The notes under the pieces are model-generated. The model was not told where the DNA came from and ran no database searches. It saw only the letters and a list, made by a program, of their open reading frames with translations. A stretch of 64,000 nucleotides of DNA, taken from contig NZ_CP012109.1 in the NCBI RefSeq assembly GCF_000280925.3, positions 9,088,001 to 9,152,000 of the forward strand, written 5' to 3'. The first letter of the stretch is position 1. Each line of letters begins with the position of its first letter. Positions 8,606 to 15,075 of this stretch are shown here, one piece after another. This stretch comes from Myxococcus hansupus. GTDB lineage: Bacteria > Myxococcota > Myxococcia > Myxococcales > Myxococcaceae. A program made the position numbers and the translations under genes.

Positions 8606-9184
8606 CTATGAGGCCCGAAAATCGGATATTTCCGATATCTTGAATCCGCGAAAATTTGCCGCGTTCATCTTATCTGCGAGATCTCGGCGAATAAGAATGG
8701 CTGCGGTGAGCAGATCCATGCGCACGAGTTTCGCGGTCGCCGGAATTTTGTCCTCGTGCACGGTCAGGTTGGAGACGTGCATGAGCTTCTTGGGATCAAG
8801 CCGATTGCGCTTCGCCTGAGTCTTTTCCAGGTCGATACAGTCGACAAGCGGAAGCAAGTTGATGATGAAGTAGCGCTCGTTGACCTTCCGGTCCTTGTGA
8901 TTGAGGACGTTGACCGGAAGGTATTCGACGTGCTGGACGCTTTCGACTTCCAGGAACGCCTTCACCTTCTCGTTGACGACGAGTTGCCGATCCAGATTGT
9001 AGAGCGAATCGTGCAGGGCAACATGGTTCGGGAAGTCATCGCGCATGCGGTATGCGGCGTCGTGCGGGATTTTCCCTGTCAGCGGGATGCCTTTACGCAG
9101 TTCGAATCGACTGTCGTAATTCTGCAGATTGCCGAACTGGGCTGCGTCGCCTTCATACGTGGATTCGATGAGGACGTAGTTCAT
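8606..9184 (-). CDS. Imm11-family immunity protein, copy C
   Basis: A 192-residue Imm11 paralog with the family blocks DAAQFGNLQNYDSRFELRKG, HDAAYRMRDDFPNH, VLNHKDRKVNERYFIINLLP and KMNAANFRGFKISEISDF. The C-terminal part is the most divergent of the four and is enriched in Lys, Asn and Ile. The gene is clearly richer in A+T than the core genes around the island (for instance the stretch at 8620-8680), consistent with horizontal acquisition. About 100 bp without a gene separate it from copy D upstream. Confidence 0.8.
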   Translation of the reverse strand: MNYVLIESTYEGDAAQFGNLQNYDSRFELRKGIPLTGKIPHDAAYRMRDDFPNHVALHDSLYNLDRQLVVNEKVKAFLEVESVQHVEYLPVNVLNHKDRKVNERYFIINLLPLVDCIDLEKTQAKRNRLDPKKLMHVSNLTVHEDKIPATAKLVRMDLLTAAILIRRDLADKMNAANFRGFKISEISDFRAS

Positions 9185-9286
9185 CGTTGGCGTGGTGTGC
9201 CCGCAGGGCAGTCAGGGTTTCCGAAATTGAGGATGGGAGTGGGTGCGTAGGCTGACAGGGGGACTGCCAGCCAATGCGTGACTGAG

Positions 9287-9868
9287 TCAGTTCCCGCTGT
9301 ATTCGGAAACTTCAGGAGTGGCGAACCCACGGAAGCCTGCGGCCTTCAACTTCGCTGCAAGGTCTCGGTGAATCAGCATCGCCCCCGATACGGCCTTGAG
9401 ACGCAAGAGTTGAAAGTCGGGGGGAATCTTCTCTTCGTGTACCGAAAGGTTGGAGATGTCCATCAATTGGTCTGGATTGAGCCGGTTCCGCTTGAATTTC
9501 GTCTGGTCCAGGTCAACGCAGTCAACGAGCGGGAGCATGTTGACGACGAAATAGCGCTCTTTGACCTCTCGGTCTTTGTGATTGAGTACTTTTACCGGGA
9601 GATATTCGACGTGTTGAACATTTTCCTTTTCGAGGAATGTTCGCACTTTTTCGTGGACGACGAACTGACCGTCAAGGTTGTAGAGTACCTCATACAGGGC
9701 TGTCTTGTCCGGAGCCTCATCGCTCATTCGATAAGCTGCGTCCGAAGGGAATGTTCCTGAAAGGGGGATTCCTTCAGAGAGTTCGAATTGGTCATCGTAG
9801 TTCCGCATATGCCAAAAATGAGCTGCGGTTTCATCGGTCGTTGGTTCAAGAAGGAGGTAGGTTTTCAT
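9287..9868 (-). CDS. Imm11-family immunity protein, copy D (next to nuclease)
   Basis: A 193-residue Imm11 paralog that lies immediately after the nuclease gene (31 bp gap). It is the best candidate for that toxin's cognate immunity protein. Family blocks are SDAAYRMSDEAPDKTALYEV, VLNHKDREVKERYFVVNMLP and LAAKLKAAGFRGFATPEV. Its 3' end closely matches copy A at the DNA level, whereas its 5' half is distinct (MKTYLLLEPTTDETAAHFWH). Base composition is low in G+C for this genome, with A/T-rich runs around 9600-9660. Confidence 0.82.
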   Translation of the reverse strand: MKTYLLLEPTTDETAAHFWHMRNYDDQFELSEGIPLSGTFPSDAAYRMSDEAPDKTALYEVLYNLDGQFVVHEKVRTFLEKENVQHVEYLPVKVLNHKDREVKERYFVVNMLPLVDCVDLDQTKFKRNRLNPDQLMDISNLSVHEEKIPPDFQLLRLKAVSGAMLIHRDLAAKLKAAGFRGFATPEVSEYSGN

Positions 9869-9899
9869 TGAAATGAACCGTGGTGATTTTAGCGGAAGG

Positions 9900-10619
9900 T
9901 TAGAGGAGGCTCGGAGAGACGGGTGGGGATGTTACGCCTTTCGACATGCATAAAGGTTTCCACCAGCCATCTTTGGATTTGTCATAGCGATTTCTGAGGT
10001 TGGCTTCGGCGCCCGAGAGGCCTCCACCCCCAGGCCCCTTCCCGATGCTAGTCAACTGATTCCAAAAGTAGGTGACTTCGTCCTCGAGCATTGCCCGAAT
10101 GTCCTCGGGCTTGGGGTGTTTATTCTTTTTCCTCAAGCTCTCTAGCTCAAGCCAGACATTTCGTTTGAGGCGTTTGGCCACCTCGTCGTTATAGAGGGTA
10201 TGCCCCCAGTTGCACGGGTTGTGCACTGGCAGGTCGCCCGGGAACGTGACCGCCATGTGGGCCTGGTTGGCGTACTGGGTAACCGCGCCCCACCGTTGCA
10301 TGGTGACGGTCTGTTCCCGCGCGAAGATGAAGGGGACCGTCTTGTCCTTCTGGAAGTACAGGATGAACGCCGTCAGCTTCGGCAATCCGCCCATCGCATA
10401 GGGCTTGTTGATGTCGAAGTCCGTGGTCCGCAGGCACTCATGGATGAACGGGTCCGTAATCTGCCCGAACACGACGCCGGGGAGGATATGGTGCGCGTCC
10501 CAGCGGTTGCCGTGGTAGCCGCGGCCGCAGCCTTCGCACTCCTTCCGGTAGTCCTTGGACTCGTACTTCTGGAAGACACCCTTCCAGTCCGTTTGCGGTT
10601 TGAGGCAGTCGTCGCTCAC
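9900..10619 (-). CDS. HNH/AHH-type nuclease toxin
   Basis: A 239-residue predicted nuclease. Two Cys pairs are split by a histidine motif: ECEGCGRGY, then WDAHHILPGVVFG near residue 40, then HNPCNWGHTLYNDEVAKRL. The DAHHILP and N-x-H elements fit the treble-clef HNH superfamily (AHH/WHH-like toxins), which cleave DNA or RNA of a recipient cell. It has no signal peptide and no PAAR, Rhs or VgrG domain, so delivery would need partner proteins, probably the PAAR-like and DUF2169 proteins of the same island. The start is a GTG at 10619 that overlaps the stop of the ketosynthase-like gene (GTGA), so the two are translationally coupled. Four Imm11 genes follow. This order (toxin, then Imm11) resembles the M. 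xanthus MXAN_0050-MXAN_0049 toxin-immunity pair as I remember it. Confidence 0.75.
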   Translation of the reverse strand: MSDDCLKPQTDWKGVFQKYESKDYRKECEGCGRGYHGNRWDAHHILPGVVFGQITDPFIHECLRTTDFDINKPYAMGGLPKLTAFILYFQKDKTVPFIFAREQTVTMQRWGAVTQYANQAHMAVTFPGDLPVHNPCNWGHTLYNDEVAKRLKRNVWLELESLRKKNKHPKPEDIRAMLEDEVTYFWNQLTSIGKGPGGGGLSGAEANLRNRYDKSKDGWWKPLCMSKGVTSPPVSPSLL

Positions 10620-11761
10620 GTCATCCCCCTGGCTGTATGGCGCGTCAGCGTGAAACTTCCCTTGGCTCCGTTGTCGGAAGCGGCCCAGACGAGGAGCGAC
10701 TCCGAGGCATGGTACCCGCGCGCGAAGGCCTGTGTCGCCATGCTCGCGGCGATGAATCCATGGGCCGCGCGCGTCTCTCCGAAGGACAGTGCGGGGAGCG
10801 TCAGCGACGCGGGCGTGTATTCCTGCCGCAGCTTCACCAGCGCCATGCCCCAGTCCTGACTCCGGACCACATCTCCATTCAGGTCGCCGTAGAGGCCCAG
10901 GCAGGGCTCAGGCGCCTGGCGCAGCGTGGCGCGGATGACCTCGCTCAGGACGCGCCCGTCCGGCGGCGGGGACGCGAAGCGATGTGCGCCATCCTGCTGT
11001 AGGTTCAATCCCTCCACCGTGGCCAGGATGCGGTGCTCCTCTCGCCGGGCCCGCTCCGTCTCCTCCAGCATCAGGAACGCCGCGCCCTCGCCGGGCATCA
11101 GACCGACAGGGTGCGTGGCCGTCTTGAGGATGCGCAACGTGTTGCATGCCTCCAGCCACCGGGGCTCCAGCAGCGAATCCACGCCCCCCACGAGGCACCG
11201 TGTCACCCGCCCGGTGCGCAGCAGCTCCGCCGCCGTGCGCAGCAACGTGACGATGCCCGCCTGGTCCTCGAAGAAGACCTCCTGCACGGCGGGGCTCGTG
11301 GACACACCCGCCGCGCGCAGCAACCGGCGCACGTACTCCGCGCGGTACCACGGTTGGAGCGCCTCGTAGGACACGGGCTGACCGCTGACGGGGTGTCCCT
11401 GGCGCTGGTGCGCGGCACGCAGCAGGTAGTCGCTCGGGAGGTTGATGAGCACCGCGGTCCGTTCCATCCCTCCGGCGGGAACCCGGCGCAGCAGGTCCCT
11501 CAACGCCAGCGAGCCCAGCCGGACCCAGCGGCCCAGCTCCGCGAACCCCTGCGTGAGCGCGCCCACCGTGTGGACCGTCACGGGAACCATCGCCTCGGCC
11601 TGGACGTCCCGGGCCGCGAACTCACCGTCCGTGGTCTGGGTGATGCCCGCCCGAGCGGCCGCACACACCAGTTCCACGTCGGCGCCCAGGCTGGAAACCA
11701 GACCGGCGCCCGTGATGGCGAGTGTGCCTCTCGCGGTCGACATGGCCTTCTTCTCTAGCAC
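10616..11761 (-). CDS. degenerate beta-ketoacyl synthase-like protein in T6SS effector operon
   Basis: A 381-residue thiolase-fold protein. The N-terminus (LAITGAGLVSSLGADVELVC) and the segment GGVDSLLEP ... VGLMPGEGAAFLMLEE are typical of 3-oxoacyl-ACP synthases. The catalytic residues appear to be missing. Where the active-site Cys of TACSS-type motifs should be, the sequence reads VFFEDQAGIVTLLRTAAELL. The usual first catalytic His region reads YGDLNGD, and the C-terminal GFGGHN-type motif is replaced by ASDNGAKGS. It is therefore probably not an enzyme but an adaptor or chaperone. The GTG start at 11761 has a good GAGGGGG site seven bases upstream. It lies between TIGR02270 (20 bp gap) and the nuclease (overlapping), placing it in a T6SS effector-loading operon. 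Confidence 0.75.
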   Translation of the reverse strand: MLEKKAMSTARGTLAITGAGLVSSLGADVELVCAAARAGITQTTDGEFAARDVQAEAMVPVTVHTVGALTQGFAELGRWVRLGSLALRDLLRRVPAGGMERTAVLINLPSDYLLRAAHQRQGHPVSGQPVSYEALQPWYRAEYVRRLLRAAGVSTSPAVQEVFFEDQAGIVTLLRTAAELLRTGRVTRCLVGGVDSLLEPRWLEACNTLRILKTATHPVGLMPGEGAAFLMLEETERARREEHRILATVEGLNLQQDGAHRFASPPPDGRVLSEVIRATLRQAPEPCLGLYGDLNGDVVRSQDWGMALVKLRQEYTPASLTLPALSFGETRAAHGFIAASMATQAFARGYHASESLLVWAASDNGAKGSFTLTRHTARGMT

Positions 11762-11781
11762 GGCAATCCCCCTCTATTCCG

Positions 11782-13098
11782 TTACTCCTGACCCAGGAAG
11801 TGCTTCAGGGGCGCGCGGACATCCGCTTCCCGAAAGGTCCAGGGCCGCACCAACGCAAACCGTTGCTGGAGCGCGGGCGTACGCGTCTCCAGTCGCTGCG
11901 TCCCCCGGCTCCGCAGCGTGGCCTCTTGTGCCAGCACGTGCCTGCGCCGCATGGGCTCCTGACGCAGGGCTTCCTGCAGCACGGGCGCGCTGAAAGGCTT
12001 GCCCCGGAGGTAGCGTCCTTGCGTGTCGAAGCGCTTGCGAGCCTCGGCCCACCACGCGGTCACCCGGTCCGCGGCGGCGGCCGGCAAGTCCTCCTCGGGC
12101 GAAGGCGTGAGGTCGGCGTCGAGGTCCTCTTCTTCGAGTGGGATGTCGGCCTCCTCCTCGTCCAGCTCACGCCGATAGACACCCTCCAGCTCCAACCCGG
12201 TGATGGCGGAGAATGCCTCCGAGGCGAGCTTCGCGAAGCGGAGGTCCTCATCCCGCATCCAGGCGAGCGCGGCCTCGGCCACGGAGACGCGGCCACTGAA
12301 GCCCAGGGCCCAGACGGCATCACAGCGCAGCGCGGTGACGCGGGTCAGCGCGAGAAGCGCCTCCAGGTCCGACGGCTCTCCACCCAGTGCGAGCCACTCC
12401 ATCGCCCGGCGGCTGCCGCGCGCCTGCTGCGCGACGAGTTGCTGACAGCGCCGCAAGGCGGAGCGCGAGCCCAATGCCACGCCCAGGGCCAAGGCGGCGT
12501 CGCGGACCTCCAGCGAGGGCGAGTCCAGCAGCGGGTGAAGCATGCGCGGCTCCACGCGGGCCGGTGTGGCGCGCGCGGCCCGGAGCGCGGCGGCCGTCAC
12601 CTCGGGGGACTCGCTCTTCAACGCCGGGAGCAGCGCGGCGCCAGCATCCCATCCTCGCAGTGCCTGCACTTCGAGCACCGCGACCCGTGCGCTGTCGGGA
12701 AGGGATGAAGGCAGGGCCGCCAGTCGGGCTTCGAGGTCCTCGCGCTCACAGCGCTCCAGCGCCCTGCGCAGCGCCTGGTGCTGGAACTCCGTCCCTTCCT
12801 TGAGCAGTCCGAGCACGCCCGCCACCTGCGCCTCCTGGAGCAGCAGGGCCGTGGCCGCGGTGGCGACGAGCGCCGCGTCTTCTTCCTCCAGCGCGGGCTT
12901 CAGCAGACGCGCGGCGACGGCGTGACCGCCGATGAGGAGCCCGTCGACGTGCGCGCGCAGCCGCTGCTCCTGCTCCGCGGCGTCTTCGAGGGTATGGCGA
13001 GAGGAGCGATAGATGTTCTCCAGCCGCGCCCACAGGAACGCGCCCTCGGAGAGGTGGCGCTCGGAAATGGCCCAGCCGTGAACGATGTCCGGGTACAT
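11782..13098 (-). CDS. TIGR02270-family T6SS-associated HEAT-repeat protein
   Basis: A 438-residue protein that matches what I know of TIGR02270, a family found with T6SS effector genes. It starts MYPDIVHGWAISERHLSEGA with an upstream CTGGAG. Residues ~60-300 are made of short helical, Ala/Leu-rich units that read as HEAT-like repeats (for example ALEEEDAALVATAATALLLQ). An acidic segment around residues 320-350 (EEEDLDADLTPSPEEDLP) separates them from a basic C-terminal region. Function is unproven; scaffold or loading roles have been proposed for such neighbours of DUF2169. It is second in the operon, 37 bp after DUF2169. Confidence 0.75.
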   Translation of the reverse strand: MYPDIVHGWAISERHLSEGAFLWARLENIYRSSRHTLEDAAEQEQRLRAHVDGLLIGGHAVAARLLKPALEEEDAALVATAATALLLQEAQVAGVLGLLKEGTEFQHQALRRALERCEREDLEARLAALPSSLPDSARVAVLEVQALRGWDAGAALLPALKSESPEVTAAALRAARATPARVEPRMLHPLLDSPSLEVRDAALALGVALGSRSALRRCQQLVAQQARGSRRAMEWLALGGEPSDLEALLALTRVTALRCDAVWALGFSGRVSVAEAALAWMRDEDLRFAKLASEAFSAITGLELEGVYRRELDEEEADIPLEEEDLDADLTPSPEEDLPAAAADRVTAWWAEARKRFDTQGRYLRGKPFSAPVLQEALRQEPMRRRHVLAQEATLRSRGTQRLETRTPALQQRFALVRPWTFREADVRAPLKHFLGQE

Positions 13099-13135
13099 GT
13101 GACTCCAGTGTCCGCGGGGTCCAGGAGAAAGGCGT

Positions 13136-14167
13136 TCACGCCTTCGTGGACACGCCCTCGGCGGTGATTCGCACGCGGCTCAGGTCGTGCAGTCCCTCGT
13201 CGAGCACCACGTGTCCGCGCCACATCAACTGCACCTGCTCCGTGTCGGTATCGAGGATGACTGTGTCCAGGCGCATCTCCGGCTTCGCATCCTCGCGTCC
13301 CACGAGCGACAGCATGACGACGGGCGCTGCCTGTCCCGGGAGCGCGAAGGCGCGGCGGCCCTTGGGCGATGCGCCGGCGATGATGACGGGCTCGTCCCCC
13401 TTCAGGTAGCCCGGCGCCACCAGCCCTGGCGCGGCGGCGTTGAAGAAGCGCCGATCGAAGTCCTTGGGGAGCAGGGGCTTGCGCGTCTTGTTCCACGTCT
13501 CGTCGTACGTGCCGCCCAGCTTCGAGCGGGGCTGCCAGTGGGGCGACGTGAAGCCGAAGCAGGTGGGGAGCACCCGCTGGCCGAACTCGCGCAGCGACTC
13601 CGTCGCGGGGTCCTCCAGGTTGGGGAGCTTCAGCCCTTCCTCGAAGTGACGCGGGCTCGCGCGAAACCCCACCCCCACGGGGTTGCGTGGCTCGAACGAG
13701 GGCTTCGCCGCGTCCGTCTTGTCCCATCCGCCAAAGGCTCGCTCCCAGGTCAGCGGAAGCTTGTCGAAGGGCAGCGGCTTCGTGGCGGCCACCCGGCCCA
13801 TGCTCTTGAACCAGGTCCGTTCCCCCACCACGCGCACGGCCTTCTTCAGCGGCCCCACTTGAAGGGCCACCAGCACCTCCGTGGCGCCCTTTTGAGGCGC
13901 GTGGGCATGGCCAATGAGGGCCACATCCGTGGCAGGTTTGATGAAGGCGCACTCGGGTTCGTACTTGTCGCTGGACGCCCCGGGCTCACCCCAGGCTTCG
14001 CCGCCCCAGCTCACGGGCACCTGCTCCTCCGCGAGCTTCAGTCCGTCGTCGCCCATGGCGTAGGTGGCCTTCACGACGAAGAGGCACAACGGCCGGCCGT
14101 CCTCGTCGCAGAGGCCCATCATGTCGAAGGCGAAGGGCGTCTCGTTCTCGAGGGTCGGATGTCCCAT
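13136..14167 (-). CDS. DUF2169-family T6SS accessory protein
   Basis: A 343-residue cytosolic protein of the DUF2169 family, which accompanies PAAR/VgrG effector genes and is thought to act as an adaptor or chaperone in loading effectors on the T6SS spike. Hallmarks are the start NETPFAFDMMGLCDEDGRPL, then KATYAM, then ECAFIKPATDVALIGHAHAP, WERAFGGWDKT and NPVGVGF. It is the first gene of the minus-strand operon that runs through TIGR02270, the ketosynthase-like protein, the nuclease and the immunity genes. An inverted repeat (14222-14236) lies 55 bp upstream of its start and may mark the operon's control region. Confidence 0.85.
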   Translation of the reverse strand: MGHPTLENETPFAFDMMGLCDEDGRPLCLFVVKATYAMGDDGLKLAEEQVPVSWGGEAWGEPGASSDKYEPECAFIKPATDVALIGHAHAPQKGATEVLVALQVGPLKKAVRVVGERTWFKSMGRVAATKPLPFDKLPLTWERAFGGWDKTDAAKPSFEPRNPVGVGFRASPRHFEEGLKLPNLEDPATESLREFGQRVLPTCFGFTSPHWQPRSKLGGTYDETWNKTRKPLLPKDFDRRFFNAAAPGLVAPGYLKGDEPVIIAGASPKGRRAFALPGQAAPVVMLSLVGREDAKPEMRLDTVILDTDTEQVQLMWRGHVVLDEGLHDLSRVRITAEGVSTKA

Positions 14168-14221
14168 GTGAGCTCAGGTCCCCCGGAGGCGGAGGCCTCC
14201 GTCACTAGGACGCCGAGTGTA

Positions 14222-14236
14222 TCAGTCTTTGACTGA
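14222..14236. promoter_or_regulatory. perfect inverted repeat upstream of the T6SS operon
   Basis: TCAGTC, TTT spacer, GACTGA: a 6-bp perfect dyad. It sits between the DUF2169 start (14167) and the stop of the upstream minus-strand gene (14259). It could be an operator for the effector operon or a short terminator hairpin of the upstream gene. The stem is weak and A/T-containing, which fits a protein-binding dyad slightly better. Confidence 0.3.
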
Positions 14237-14258
14237 CGCGCGCCCCCCGAGATGGCGC

Positions 14259-14882
14259 TCAGGCACTGGCCGCCAGCAGCCCCACCAGTCCCGCATACAG
14301 TGGCACGTTGAGCGCCAGCGTCAGCCGGTTGATGCGGCGGAACCGGGCCTGCTCCTCGTCCGCGAACCAGATGCCGTCCTCGCCGGTGGTGCGGCCCTCT
14401 ACGGCGTGGAAGAACAGCGCGGCATAGGCGACCTCGACGACCAGGCTCACGAGGACGAGGCCCAGGAAGGCCAGGGCCCACACGTCCCCGGGCGCGAGCA
14501 CGCCGAGCCAGCGCGCTCGGCCCCAGAACAGGCCGCCGAGCACCAGGGCGATGCACGCCACGTCATGGGCCACGCCGTAGGGAGGCCGCCAGCGCTTCAC
14601 GCCGTAGAGCAGGTACAGCTCCGCGATGCCGCGCAGCCACATGAACGCGGCGAAGGCCCCCAGCACGCCGCGGGCCTCGCCTGGCACCGCGGTGTCCAGC
14701 GCCACGAGCGGGCAGACGAGGAACCAGAGGAAGACCGCGTAGAAGAGCCACGCCAGCTTGGGCCCGGAGATGCGTCCGCCGCGTGAGCCCTTCACGTTCT
14801 GCGTGTGACGGAACCAGCCCGCGGCCAAGGCGCAGAGGGCCGCCAGCAGGGCGAGCAGGATGAGCGTGTGCGAAGAGAGCAT
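14259..14882 (-). CDS. hypothetical multi-pass membrane protein
   Basis: A 207-residue hydrophobic protein. The ATG at 14882 is chosen because the following residues (SSHTLILLALLAALCALAAG) form the first membrane helix; upstream in-frame sequence looks non-coding. About five to six helices are visible, including LAWLFYAVFLWFLVCPLVAL, VACIALVLGGLFWG and VWALAFLGLVLVSLVVEVAY, with a charged segment EDGIWFADEEQARFRRIN before the last helix. I do not recognise the family. It is divergent from the RnfD/UnbV operon starting at 15076, with 193 bp between them, so shared regulation is possible. Confidence 0.65.
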   Translation of the reverse strand: MLSSHTLILLALLAALCALAAGWFRHTQNVKGSRGGRISGPKLAWLFYAVFLWFLVCPLVALDTAVPGEARGVLGAFAAFMWLRGIAELYLLYGVKRWRPPYGVAHDVACIALVLGGLFWGRARWLGVLAPGDVWALAFLGLVLVSLVVEVAYAALFFHAVEGRTTGEDGIWFADEEQARFRRINRLTLALNVPLYAGLVGLLAASA

Positions 14883-15075
14883 CGGTGCCGGATGTTCGTG
14901 CGGTGGGCGCGTGTGCCCGAGGCTTGCAACGTCGTGCGCGTCGAATGACGACCGCGACAGGTGAACACACGCGGCGGGGGCTGTTGCAAGCCCCTGCCCT
15001 GAATGGACAGGGCGCACGGCGCAAGGCACGCTCCGCTCGCGCGTGCGGACGCGCTACGGCGGGAGGCCGGCATCC

